Part shown: positions 42,401-55,894 of the stretch, piece by piece
Numbering within the stretch: position 1 is the first letter of the stretch
Layout: the number at the start of each line of letters is the position of its first letter
Source: Bathymodiolus brooksi
Lineage: Eukaryota > Mollusca > Bivalvia > Mytilida > Modiolidae
Assembly: GCA_963680875.1 (NCBI GenBank)
Contig: OY804579.1
Location: 30,613,804-30,677,803, forward strand
Reading direction: 5' to 3'
DNA length: 64,000 nt
Notes under the pieces: model-generated
What the model saw: the letters and a program-made list of their open reading frames with translations, nothing else
Database searches by the model: none
Told to the model about the DNA's origin: nothing
Position numbers and translations under genes: made by a program

Positions 42401-44859
42401 GTGTGGTTTTATCATTACATGGTGTGGTTTTATTATTACATGATGTGGTTTTATCATTACATGATGTGGTTTTATCATTACATGGTGTTGTTTTATTATT
42501 ACATAATGTGGTTTTATTATTACATGGTGTGGTTTTATCATTACCTGGTGTGGTTTTATCATTACATGGTGTGATTTTATCATTACATGTTATGGTTTTA
42601 TCATTACATGATGTAGTTTTATCATTACATGGTGTGGTTTTATTATTACATGCTGTGGTTTTATCATTAGGTTGTGTGGTTTTATCCTTACATGGTGTGG
42701 ATTTATAATTACATGATTTGGTTTTATCATTACATGGTGTGGATTTATCATTACATGATGTGGTTTTATCATTACATGATGTGGTTTTATTATTACATGG
42801 TGTGGTTTTATCATTACATGGTGTGGTTTTATCATTACATGTTATGGTTTTATCATTACATGATGTAGTTTTATCATTACATGGTGTGGTTTTATTATTA
42901 CATGATGTGGTTTGATCATTAGGTTGTGTTGTTTTATCATTACATGGTGTGGATTTATCATTACATGATGTGGTTTTATCATTACATGGTGTGGTTTTAT
43001 CATTACATGATGTAGTTTTATCATTACATGGTGTAGTTTTATCATTACATGGTATGGTTTTATCATTACATGATGTGGTTTTATCATTACATGGTGTGGT
43101 TTTATCATTACATGGTGTGGTTTTATCATTACATGGTATGGTTTTATCATTACATGATGTGGTTTTATCATTAGATGGTGTGGTTTTATTATTACATGAT
43201 GTGGTTTTATCATTACATGGTGTGGTTTTATTATTACATGGTGTGGTTTTATTATTACATTGTGTGGTTTTATCACTACATGGTGTGGTTTTATCATTAC
43301 ATGGTGTGGTTTTATCATTACATGGTGTAGTTTTATCATTACATTGTGTGGTTTTATCACTACATGGTATGGTTTTATCATTACATGGTGTGGTTTTATC
43401 ATTACATGGTGTGGTTTTATCATTACATGGTATGGTTTTATCATTACATGATGTGGTTTTATCATTAGATGGTGTGGTTTTATTATTACATGATGTGGTT
43501 TTATCATTACATGGTGTGGTTTTATCATTACATGGTGTGGTTTTATTATTAAATGATGTGGTTTTATCATTACATGGTGTGGTTTTATCATTACATGGTA
43601 TGGTTTTATCATTACATGATGTGGTTTTATCATTACATGGTGTGGTTTTATTATTACATGTTATGGTTTTATCATTACATGATGTGGTTTTATCATTACA
43701 TGGTGTGGTTTTATTATTACATGATGTGGTTTTATCATTACATGGTGTGGTTTTATCATTACATGGTATGGTTTTATCATTACATGGTGTGGTTTTATCA
43801 TTACATGTTATGGTTTTATCATTACATGATGTAGTTTTATCATTACATGGTGTGGTTTTATTATTACATGATGTGGTTTTATCATTAGGTTGTGTGGTTT
43901 TATCATTACATGATGTAGTTTTATCATTACATGGTGTGGTTTTAATATTACATGATGTGGTTTTCTCATTAGGTTGTGTGGTTTTATCATTAGGTTGTGT
44001 GGTTTTATCATTACATGGTGTGGTTTTATCATTACATGTTATGGTTTTATCATTACATGACGTAGTTTTATCATTACATGGTGTAGTTTTATCATTACAT
44101 GATGTGGTTTTATCATTACATGGTGTAGTTTTATCATTACATGGTGTAGTTTAATCATTACATGGTGTGTTTTTATCATTACATGGTGTGGTTTTATCAT
44201 TACATGGTGTAGTTTTATCATTACATGTTATGGTTTTATCATTACATGGTGTGGTTTTATCATTACATGGTGTGGTTTTATTATTACATGATGTGGTTTT
44301 ATTATTACATGGTGTGGTTTTATCATTATATGATATGGTTTTATCATTACATGATGTAGTTTTATCATTACATGGTGTGGTTTTATTATTACATGATGTG
44401 GTTTTATCATTAGGTTGTGTGGTTTTATCATTACATGGTGTGGTTTTATCATTACATGATGTGGTTTTATCATTACATGGTGTGGTTTTATCATTACATG
44501 GTGTGGTTTTATCATTACATGATATAGTTTTATCATTACATGGTGTAGTTTTATCATGACATGATGTAGTTTTATCATTACATGGTGTGATTCTATCATT
44601 ACATGCTGTAGTTTTATCAGTAAGTTGTGTGGTTTTATCATTACATGGTGTGGTTTTATCATTACCTGGTGTGGTTTTATCATTACATGGTGTAGTTTTA
44701 TCATGACATGATGTAGTTTTATCATTACATGGTGTGGTTTTATCATTACATGGTGTAGTTTTATCATGACATGATGTAGTTTTATCATTACATGGTGTGG
44801 TTTTATCATTACATGGTGTAGTTTTATCATTACATGGTGTAGTTTAATCATTACATGGT

Positions 44860-46203
44860 GTGGTTTTATCATTACATGGTGTGGTTTTATCATTACATGA
44901 TGTGGTTTTATCATTACATGGTATGGTTTTATCATTACATGGTGTGGTTTTATTATTACATGATGTGGTTTTATCATTACATGATGGGGTTTTATCATTA
45001 CATGGTGTTGTTTTATTAGTACCTGATGTGGTTTTATTATTACATGGTGTGGTTTTATCATTACATGGTGTTGTTTTATTATTACATGATGTGGTTTTAT
45101 TATTACATGGTGTGGTTTTATCATTACATGGTGTGGTTTTATCATTACTTGGTGTGATTTTATCATTACATGTTATGGTTTTATCATTACATGATGTAGT
45201 TTTATCATTACATGGTGTTGTTTTATTATTACATGCTGTGGTTTTATCATTAGGTTGTGTGGTTTTATCCTTACATGGTGTGGATTTATAATTACATGAT
45301 GTGGTTTTATCATTACATGGTGTGGATTTATCATTACATGATGTGGTTTTATCATTACATGATGTGGTTTTATTATTACATGGTTTGGTTTTATCATTAC
45401 ATGGTGTGGTTTTATCATTACATGTTATGGTTTTATCATTACATGATGTAGTTTTATCATTACATGGTGTGGTTTTATTACTACATGCTGTGGTTTGATC
45501 ATTAGGTTGTGTGGTTTTATCATTACATGGTGTGGATTTATCATTACATGATGTGGTTTTATCATTACATGGTGTGGTTTTATCATTACATGATGTGGTT
45601 TTATCATTACATGGTGTGGTTTTATCATTACCTGGTGTGGTTTTATCATTACATGGTGTAGTTTTATCATGACATGATGTAGTTTTATCATTACATGGTG
45701 TGGTTTTATTATTACATGGTGTAGTTTTATCATGACATGATGTAGTTTTATCATTACATGGTGTGGTTTTATCATTACATGGTGTAGTTTTATCATGACA
45801 TGATGTAGTTTTATCATTACATGGTGTGGTTTTATCATTACATGGTGTGGTTTTATCATTACATGATATAGTTTTATCATTACATGGTGTAGTTTTATCA
45901 TGACATGATGTAGTTTTATCATTACATGGTGTGATTCTATCATTACATGCTGTAGTTTTATCAGTAAGTTGTGTGGTTTTATCATTACATGGTGTGGTTT
46001 TATCATTACCTGGTGTGGTTTTATCATTACATGGTGTAGTTTTATCATGACATGATGTAGTTTTATCATTACATGGTGTGGTTTTATCATTACATGGTGT
46101 AGTTTTATCATGACATGATGTAGTTTTATCATTACATGGTGTGGTTTTATCATTACATGGTGTAGTTTTATCATTACATGGTGTAGTTTAATCATTACAT
46201 GGT
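44860..46203. repeat. 1,344-bp tandem duplication, left copy
   Basis: The monomer order at 44,860-45,291, including the rare TTAGTACCTGATGTGG monomer, is repeated unchanged at 46,204-46,635, an offset of 1,344 bp (64 monomers). This local amplification replaces the normal HOR spacing between the markers at 44,167 and 49,165. Confidence 0.75.
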
Positions 46204-47547
46204 GTGGTTTTATCATTACATGGTGTGGTTTTATCATTACATGATGTGGTTTTATCATTACATGGTATGGTTTTATCATTACATGGTGTGGTTTTATTAT
46301 TACATGATGTGGTTTTATCATTACATGATGGGGTTTTATCATTACATGGTGTTGTTTTATTAGTACCTGATGTGGTTTTATTATTACATGGTGTGGTTTT
46401 ATCATTACATGGTGTTGTTTTATTATTACATGATGTGGTTTTATTATTACATGGTGTGGTTTTATCATTACATGGTGTGGTTTTATCATTACTTGGTGTG
46501 ATTTTATCATTACATGTTATGGTTTTATCATTACATGATGTAGTTTTATCATTACATGGTGTGGTTTTATTATTACATGCTGTGGTTTTATCATTAGGTT
46601 GTGTGGTTTTATCCTTACATGGTGTGGATTTATAATTACATGATGTGGTTTTATCATTACATGGTGTGGATTTATCATTACATGATGTGGTTTTATCATT
46701 ACATGATGTGGTTTTATTATTACATGGTTTGGTTTTATCATTACATGGTGTGGTTTTATCATTACATGGTGTGGTTTTATTATTACATGGTGTGGTTTTA
46801 TCATTACATGTTATGGTTTTATCATTACATGATGTAGTTTTATCATTACATGGTGTGGTTTTATTACTACATGCTGTGGTTTGATCATTAGGTTGTGTGG
46901 TTTTATCATTACATGGTGTGGATTTATCATTACATGATGTGGTTTTATCATTACATGGTGTGGTTTTATCATTACATGATGTGGTTTTATCATTACATGG
47001 TGTGGTTTTATCATTACCTGGTGTGGTTTTATCATTACATGGTGTAGTTTTATCATGACATGATGTAGTTTTATCATTACATGGTGTGGTTTTATTATTA
47101 CATGGTGTAGTTTTATCATGACATGATGTAGTTTTATCATTACATGGTGTGGTTTTATCATTACATGGTGTAGTTTTATCATGACATGATGTAGTTTTAT
47201 CATTACATGTTATGGTTTTATCATTACATGGTGTAGTTTTATCATTACATGGTGTAGTTTAATCATTACATGGTGTGGTTTTATCATTACATGGTGTGGT
47301 TTTATCATTACATGGTATGGTTTTATCATTACATGGTGTGGTTTTATTATTACATGATGTGGTTTTATCATTACATGATGGGGTTTTATCATTACATGGT
47401 GTTGTTTTATTAGTACATGATGTGGTTTTATTATTACATGGTGTGGTTTTATCATTACATGGTGTGGTTTTATTATTACATGATGTGGTTTTATCATTAC
47501 ATGATGTGGTTTTATCATTACATGGTGTTGTTTTATTATTACATGAT
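46204..47547. repeat. 1,344-bp tandem duplication, right copy
   Basis: Second copy of the 64-monomer segment. It carries two extra monomers near 46,745-46,790 and loses register at about 47.2 kb. Confidence 0.65.
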
Positions 47548-47757
47548 GTGGTTTTATTATTACATGGTGTGGTTTTATCATTACATGGTGTGGTTTTATC
47601 ATTACATGGTGTGATTTTATCATTACATGTTATGGTTTTATCATTACATGATGTAGTTTTATCATTACATGGTGTGGTTTTATTATTACATGCTGTGGTT
47701 TTATCATTAGGTTGTGTGGTTTTATCCTTACATGGTGTGGATTTATAATTACATGAT

Positions 47758-50319
47758 GTGGTTTTATCATTACATGGTGTGGATTTATCATTACATGATG
47801 TGGTTTTATCATTACATGATGTGGTTTTATTATTACATGGTGTGGTTTTATCATTACATGGTGTGGTTTTATCATTACATGTTATGGTTTTATCATTACA
47901 TGATGTCGTTTTATCATTAGGTTGTGTGGTTTTATCATTACATGGTGTGGATTTATCATTACATGATGTGGTTTTATCATTACATGGTGTGGTTTTATCA
48001 TTACATGATGTAGTTTTATCATTACATGGTGTAGTTTTATCATTACATGGTATGGTTTTATCATTACATGATGTGGTTTTATCATTACATGGTGTGGTTT
48101 TATCATTACATGGTGTGGTTTTATCATTACATGGTATGGTTTTATCATTACATGATGTGGTTTTATCATTAGATGGTGTGGTTTTATTATTACATGATGT
48201 GGTTTTATCATTACATGGTGTGGTTTTATCATTACATGGTGTGGTTTTATTATTACATTGTTTGGTTTTATCACTACATGGTGTGGTTTTATCATTACAT
48301 GGTGTGGTTTTATCATTACATGGTGTAGTTTTATCATTACATTGTGTGGTTTTATCACTACATGGTATGGTTTTTTCATTACATGGTGTGGTTTTATCAT
48401 TACATGGTGTGGTTTTATCATTACATGGTATGGTTTTATCATTACATGATGTGGTTTTATCATTAGATGGTGTGGTTTTATTATTACATGATGTGGTTTT
48501 ATCATTACATGGTGTGGTTTTATCATTACATGGTGTGGTTTTATTATTACATGATGTGGTTTTATCATTACATGGTGTGGTTTTATCATTACATGGTATG
48601 GTTTTATCATTACATGATGTGGTTTTATCATTACATGGTGTGGTTTTATTATTACATGTTATGGTTTTATCATTACATGATGTGGTTTTATCATTACATG
48701 GTGTGGTTTTATTATTACATGATGTGGTTTTATCATTACATGGTGTGGTTTTATCATTACATGGTATGGTTTTATCATTACATGGTGTGGTTTTATCATT
48801 ACATGTTATGGTTTTATCATTACATGATGTAGTTTTATCATTACATGGTGTGGTTTTATTATTACATGATGTGGTTTTATCATTAGGTTGTGTGGTTTTA
48901 TCATTACATGATGTAGTTTTATCATTACATGGTGTGGTTTTAATATTACATGATGTGGTTTTCTCATTAGGTTGTGTGGTTTTATCATTAGGTTGTGTGG
49001 TTTTATCATTACATGGTGTGGTTTTATCATTACATGTTATGGTTTTATCATTACATGACGTAGTTTTATCATTACATGGTGTAGTTTTATCATTACATGA
49101 TGTGGTTTTATCATTACATGGTGTAGTTTTATCATTACATGGTGTAGTTTAATCATTACATGGTGTGTTTTTATCATTACATGGTGTGGTTTTATCATTA
49201 CATGGTGTAGTTTTATCATTACATGTTATGGTTTTATCATTACATGGTGTGGTTTTATCATTACATGGTATGGTTTTATTATTACATGATGTGGTTTTAT
49301 TATTACATGGTGTGGTTTTATCATTATATGATATGGTTTTATCATTACATGATGTAGTTTTATCATTACATGGTGTGGTTTTATTATTACATGATGTGGT
49401 TTTATCATTAGGTTGTGTGGTTTTATCATTACATGGTGTGGTTTTATCATTACATGATGTGGTTTTATCATTACATGGTGTGGTTTTATCATTACATGAT
49501 ATAGTTTTATCATTACATGGTGTAGTTTTATCATGACATGATGTAGTTTTATCATTACATGGTGTGATTCTATCATTACATGCTGTAGTTTTATCAGTAA
49601 GTTGTGTTTTTTTATCATTACATGGTGTGGTTTTATCATTACCTGGTGTAGTTTTATCATGACATGATGTAGTTTTATCATTACATGGTGTGGTTTTATC
49701 ATTACATGGTGTAGTTTTATCATGACATGATGTAGTTTTATCATTACATGGTGTGGTTTTATCATTACATGGTGTAGTTTTATCATTACATGGTGTAGTT
49801 TAATCATTACATGGTGTGGTTTTATCATTACATGGTGTGGTTTTATCATTACATGATGTGGTTTTATCATTACATGGTATGGTTTTATCATTATATGGTG
49901 TGGTTTTATTATTACATGATGTGGTTTTATCATTACATGATGGGGTTTTATCATTACATGGTGTTGTTTTATTAGTACATGATGTGGTTTTATTATTACA
50001 TGGTGTGGTTTTATCATTACATGGTGTGGTTTTATTATTACATGATGTGGTTTTATCATTACATGATGTGGTTTTATCATTACATGGTGTTGTTTTATTA
50101 TTACATGATGTGGTTTTATTATTACATGGTGTGGTTTTATCATTACATGGTGTGGTTTTATCATTACATGGTGTGATTTTATCATTACATGTTATGGTTT
50201 TATCATTACATGATGTAGTTTTATCATTACATGGTGTGGTTTTATTATTACATGCTGTGGTTTTATCATTAGGTTGTGTGGTTTTATCCTTACATGGTGT
50301 GGATTTATAATTACATGAT
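47758..50319. repeat. 2,562-bp HOR, left copy of a near-identical pair
   Basis: At least 47,758-49,536 matches 50,320-52,098 almost perfectly at an offset of 2,562 bp (122 monomers). The one clear difference I found is CATGATGTCG near 47,906 versus CATGATGTAG near 50,468. This is the youngest-looking HOR duplication in the array. Confidence 0.85.
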
Positions 50320-52400
50320 GTGGTTTTATCATTACATGGTGTGGATTTATCATTACATGATGTGGTTTTATCATTACATGATGTGGTTTTATTATTACAT
50401 GGTGTGGTTTTATCATTACATGGTGTGGTTTTATCATTACATGTTATGGTTTTATCATTACATGATGTAGTTTTATCATTAGGTTGTGTGGTTTTATCAT
50501 TACATGGTGTGGATTTATCATTACATGATGTGGTTTTATCATTACATGGTGTGGTTTTATCATTACATGATGTAGTTTTATCATTACATGGTGTAGTTTT
50601 ATCATTACATGGTATGGTTTTATCATTACATGATGTGGTTTTATCATTACATGGTGTGGTTTTATCATTACATGGTGTGGTTTTATCATTACATGGTATG
50701 GTTTTATCATTACATGATGTGGTTTTATCATTAGATGGTGTGGTTTTATTATTACATGATGTGGTTTTATCATTACATGGTGTGGTTTTATCATTACATG
50801 GTGTGGTTTTATTATTACATTGTTTGGTTTTATCACTACATGGTGTGGTTTTATCATTACATGGTGTGGTTTTATCATTACATGGTGTAGTTTTATCATT
50901 ACATTGTGTGGTTTTATCACTACATGGTATGGTTTTTTCATTACATGGTGTGGTTTTATCATTACATGGTGTGGTTTTATCATTACATGGTATGGTTTTA
51001 TCATTACATGATGTGGTTTTATCATTAGATGGTGTGGTTTTATTATTACATGATGTGGTTTTATCATTACATGGTGTGGTTTTATCATTACATGGTGTGG
51101 TTTTATTATTACATGATGTGGTTTTATCATTACATGGTGTGGTTTTATCATTACATGGTATGGTTTTATCATTACATGATGTGGTTTTATCATTACATGG
51201 TGTGGTTTTATTATTACATGTTATGGTTTTATCATTACATGATGTGGTTTTATCATTACATGGTGTGGTTTTATTATTACATGATGTGGTTTTATCATTA
51301 CATGGTGTGGTTTTATCATTACATGGTATGGTTTTATCATTACATGGTGTGGTTTTATCATTACATGTTATGGTTTTATCATTACATGATGTAGTTTTAT
51401 CATTACATGGTGTGGTTTTATTATTACATGATGTGGTTTTATCATTAGGTTGTGTGGTTTTATCATTACATGATGTAGTTTTATCATTACATGGTGTGGT
51501 TTTAATATTACATGATGTGGTTTTCTCATTAGGTTGTGTGGTTTTATCATTAGGTTGTGTGGTTTTATCATTACATGGTGTGGTTTTATCATTACATGTT
51601 ATGGTTTTATCATTACATGACGTAGTTTTATCATTACATGGTGTAGTTTTATCATTACATGATGTGGTTTTATCATTACATGGTGTAGTTTTATCATTAC
51701 ATGGTGTAGTTTAATCATTACATGGTGTGTTTTTATCATTACATGGTGTGGTTTTATCATTACATGGTGTAGTTTTATCATTACATGTTATGGTTTTATC
51801 ATTACATGGTGTGGTTTTATCATTACATGGTATGGTTTTATTATTACATGATGTGGTTTTATTATTACATGGTGTGGTTTTATCATTATATGATATGGTT
51901 TTATCATTACATGATGTAGTTTTATCATTACATGGTGTGGTTTTATTATTACATGATGTGGTTTTATCATTAGGTTGTGTGGTTTTATCATTACATGGTG
52001 TGGTTTTATCATTACATGATGTGGTTTTATCATTACATGGTGTGGTTTTATCATTACATGATATAGTTTTATCATTACATGGTGTAGTTTTATCATGACA
52101 TGATGTAGTTTTATCATTACATGGTGTGATTCTATCATTACATGCTGTAGTTTTATCAGTAAGTTGTGTGGTTTTATCATTACATGGTGTGGTTTTATCA
52201 TTACCTGGTGTAGTTTTATCATGACATGATGTAGTTTTATCATTACATGGTGTGGTTTTATCATTACATGGTGTAGTTTTATCATGACATGATGTAGTTT
52301 TATCATTACATGGTGTGGTTTTATCATTACATGGTGTAGTTTTATCATTACATGGTGTAGTTTAATCATTACATGGTGTGGTTTTATCATTACATGGTGT
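50320..52400. repeat. 2,562-bp HOR, right copy of a near-identical pair
   Basis: Second member of the pair. Register is lost at about 52.4 kb, where a monomer present near 49,870 is missing. Confidence 0.8.
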
Positions 52401-54269
52401 GGTTTTATCATTACATGATGTGGTTTTATCATTATATGGTGTGGTTTTATTATTACATGATGTGGTTTTATCATTACATGATGGGGTTTTATCATTACAT
52501 GGTGTTGTTTTATTAGTACATGATGTGGTTTTATCATTACATGGTGTGGTTTTATCATTACATGGTGTGGTTTTATTATTACATGCTGTGGTTTTATCAT
52601 TAGGTTGTGTGGTTTTATCCTTACATGGTGTGGATTTATAATTACATGATGTGGTTTTATCATTACATGGTGTGGATTTATCATTACATGATGTGGTTTT
52701 ATCATTACATGATGTGGTTTTATTATTACAAGGTGTGGTTTTATCATTACATGGTGTGGTTTTATCATTACATGTTATGGTTTTATCATTACATGATGTA
52801 GTTTTATCATTACATGGTGTGGTTTTATTACTACATGATGTGGTTTGATCATTAGGTTGTGTGGTTTTATCATTACATGGTGTGGTTTTATCATTACATG
52901 ATGTAGTTTTATCATTACATGGTGTAGTTTTATCATTACATGGTATGGTTTTATTATTACATGATGTGGTTTTATCATTACATGGTGTGGTTTTATCATT
53001 ACATGGTGTGGTTTTATCATTACATGGTATGGTTTTATCATTACATGATGTGGTTTTATCATTAGATGGTGTGGTTTTATTATTACATGATGTGGTTTTA
53101 TCATTACATGGTGTGGTGTTTATCATTACATGGTGTGGTTTTATTATTACATTGTGTGGTTTTATCACTACATGGTGTGGTTTTATCATTACATGGTGTG
53201 GTTTTATCATTACATGGTGTAGTTTTATCATTACATTGTGTGGTTTTATCACTACATGGTATGGTTTTATCATTACATGGTGTGGTTTTATCATTACATG
53301 GTGTGGTTTTATCATTACATGGTATGGTTTTATCATTACATGATGTGGTTTTATCATTAGATGGTGTGGTTTTATTATTACATGATGTGGTTTTATCATT
53401 ACATGGTGTGGTTTTATCATTACATGGTGTGGTTTTATTATTACATGATGTGGTTTTATCATTACATGGTGTGGTTTTATCATTACATGGTATGGTTTTA
53501 TCATTACATGATGTGGTTTTATCATTACATGGTGTGGTTTTATTATTACATGTTATGGTTTTATCATTACATGATGTGGTTTTATCATTACATGGTGTGG
53601 TTTTATTATTACATGATGTGGTTTTATCATTACATGGTTTGGTTTTATCATTACATGGTATGGTTTTATCATTACATGGTGTGGTTTTATCATTACATGT
53701 TATGGTTTTATCATTACATGATGTAGTTTTATCATTACATGGTGTGGTTTTATTATTACATGATGTGGTTTTATCATTAGGTTGTGTGGTTTTATCATTG
53801 CATGATGTAGTTTTATCATTACATGGTGTGGTTTTAATATTACATGATGTGGTTTTCTCATTAGGTTGTGTGGTTTTATCATTAGGTTGTGTGGTTTTAT
53901 CATTACATGGTGTGGTTTTATCATTACATGTTATGGTTTTATCATTACATGACGTAGTTTTATCATTACATGGTGTAGTTTTATCATTACATGGTGTAGT
54001 TTTATCATTACATGGTATGGTTTTATCATTACATGATGTAGTTTTATCATTACATGGTGTGGTTTTAATATTACATGATGTGGTTTTATCATTAGGTTGT
54101 GTGGTTTTATCATTACATGATTTGGTTTTATCATTACATGGTTTGGTTTTATCATTGCATGATGTAGTTTTACTATTACATGGTATGATTTTATCATTAC
54201 ATGATGTGGTTTTATCATTACATGTTATGGTTTTATCATTACATGGTGTGGTTTTATTATTACATGATG

Positions 54270-54469
54270 NNNNNNNNNNNNNNNNNNNNNNNNNNNNNNN
54301 NNNNNNNNNNNNNNNNNNNNNNNNNNNNNNNNNNNNNNNNNNNNNNNNNNNNNNNNNNNNNNNNNNNNNNNNNNNNNNNNNNNNNNNNNNNNNNNNNNNN
54401 NNNNNNNNNNNNNNNNNNNNNNNNNNNNNNNNNNNNNNNNNNNNNNNNNNNNNNNNNNNNNNNNNNNNN
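54270..54469. other. Assembly gap of 200 N
   Basis: Exactly 200 N, most likely a scaffold gap of arbitrary size. It lies between minisatellite on the left and non-repetitive sequence on the right, so the true right edge of the array is not visible. Confidence 0.97.
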
Positions 54470-54860
54470 TTGTATTTTAATCTCCGTTACCTGCATTTTT
54501 AGCTACAACTTTAAAACTACATAATTTCCTTATACAAAAACGTTCAAGAAGGAAGTTTTCACAGGTGATTGTAATGATAGCCGCCATTCTTTTCAATGAA
54601 TCGGCAGAAAAAGAACAAGGATTTTTCTTAATTCGACATCCAAAAAATTCATTCTTTCGTAGAATGAGTATAGGATTACCTGTCCAGTGCAGAACATAGA
54701 TTTCTAGGAACATAAAAACAATTATGATAAGTTTTCCAGATAAATTACTGCTCATGGATGACAGTACAGTAGTGTTAGGAAAATGGTAACCAGACCTGTG
54801 ATGAAATGTATACCATACAAAAATCAAAATAATTTCATCCATTGTTGGTGACTTGGCTCT
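54470..54860. other. Single-copy stretch, no gene recognised
   Basis: First non-tandem sequence after the gap. A 121-codon minus-strand ORF (54,842 to 54,477) runs to the edge of the gap and includes a hydrophobic stretch (GKLIIIVFMFLEIYVL), but I recognise no family. A plus-strand frame is also open without an ATG from the gap to a TAG at about 54,700. Neither shows convincing coding character. A partial exon cannot be excluded. Confidence 0.4.
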
Positions 54861-55055
54861 TCATTTCGCTTACAAATTGAAATAACTAACGTTGTGAGTT
54901 CGAATCCCGCTCAGGTTAGGTGTACTCGATACAGCAATATGTGATAAAGTTCATCAGTGACTTCCGACAAGTCGGTGGTTTCCTCCACCAATAAAACTGA
55001 CCGCCACGATATAACTGAAATATTGTTGACAGTGGCGTTTAACACCAAAACCCTA
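54860..55055 (+). mobile_element. tRNA-derived SINE, plus strand
   Basis: A pol III B-box-like GAGTTCGAATCCC lies at about 54,896-54,908. It is followed by a SINE body with the small palindrome GGTGGTTTCCTCCACC and a 3' tail domain CCGCCACGATATAACTG...GTGGCGTTTAACACC. I recall this tail domain from many bivalve repeats. The A box is weak, so the 5' end is uncertain. The element ends in AAAACCCTAACCCT, two telomere-like hexamers that look like a simple tail and not a telomere. Confidence 0.7.
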
Positions 55056-55442
55056 ACCCTGGTAACAAATTGATATACGTTCTTAAATAGTTTTTATTCT
55101 TTGCCTCTCGTGATCCCACAATAGGGAAGGCTATGCAATTTAGAAATTTAGAAATGTCTAGAATAATATGACTTTGATTTATTATCTTTCAAATACTTAT
55201 ATTATATAGAAGGAAATAAATCTCCAATATATAATATGTAAATGACCTGTTGTATCGCTATAGTGGTGTTTCTTTACAATAATTAAGCACATGTTGTATG
55301 AGTTTCCTTTACGCGAGGAACGTATCATGTTATCTGTCAATAACGAGGAATTATATTATATCTTCCTCAATTTGGTTATAACCCCGTATATCACTAAGGT
55401 GTTTGTTTTCTATGTTATTTTTAATATGCTTTAGATGTTGTA
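55056..55442. other. Spacer between the SINEs, nothing recognised
   Basis: AT-rich sequence without ORFs of note, tandem structure or recognisable motifs. Confidence 0.5.
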
Positions 55443-55778
55443 AGAAAGTGAGTGATTGTTGTTTAACGACAACCCAGCAATTGTTCAACTATATCATGGC
55501 GAGAACAAGTTAATTTTCAAGAAGATGATGATGATGAGGTCCGCTTTGTACTAGACCAACAAGCTTAGTTGGATTTTTAACAACTGTCCGCGGATAGACA
55601 TGTAGCACCACTCATTATCTTGATTCCGAGCCAACTAGTCTTTGCTCTTTCTTCTTAATGCTGCGTGCTTAGCGGAGAAGCAACAAATACCAATTTTATA
55701 GTCTGGTTTGACCCGATCGAGGCTCGAACCCACGAACTACAACACTCATGCTAACCATTACACCACCGATGTTGTTGA
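55443..55778 (-). mobile_element. tRNA-derived SINE, minus strand
   Basis: Read on the minus strand, it starts with a tRNA-like head. The A-box-like TGGTGTAATGGTTAGCAT is complementary to about 55,747-55,764 and the B box GGGTTCGAGCC to about 55,722-55,732. A long body follows, with CTTCTCCGCTAAGCACGCAG and GGTTGGCTCGGAATC-like segments, and a tail CTCGCCATGATATAGTTG...GTCGTTAAACAACAATCACTCACT. The acceptor and T stems do not pair properly, so this is a SINE head and not a functional tRNA. The tail domain is homologous to that of the SINE at 54,860, although the heads and bodies differ. Confidence 0.75.
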
Positions 55779-55894
55779 TGCTGTAAGTAGCATTGATTCA
55801 ATATACCCATTTATCCTACAATCATATCATTTGCTGTACAATAAATATATATGAATAGTGTTTTGCTTTATTCGTCTAGTATGCAAATAGCAAA

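Larger units (their letters stand above)
10050..54269. repeat. 21-bp minisatellite, main array
   Basis: About 44 kb of uninterrupted 21-bp monomers. From about 14.8 kb the monomers become more uniform and are organised in HORs of about 122-133 monomers. A diagnostic monomer, CATGGTGTGTTTTTATC, recurs near 17,809, 20,560, 23,333, 28,814, 31,565, 34,317, 37,047, 38,707, 41,500, 44,167, 49,165 and 51,727. Spacings are mostly 2,562-2,793 bp and nearly all are multiples of 21. Other marker monomers are ATTAGGTTGTGTGG, CATGACATGATGTAG and CATGATGGGG. Common point variants create TAG, TAA or TGA in every frame. The array is cut by an assembly gap, so its length is a minimum. Confidence 0.97.

Noticed and set aside
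1..54269. CRISPR array
   Set aside because: There are no spacers: the 21-bp units abut directly and vary by point changes. The sequence is eukaryotic.
55045..55065. Telomeric repeats (CCCTAACCCT)
   Set aside because: Only about two hexamers, positioned as the 3' tail of a SINE.
55700..55775. Functional tRNA gene on the minus strand
   Set aside because: A and B boxes are good, but the acceptor stem does not pair and the T stem is weak. The sequence continues into a SINE body and tail.
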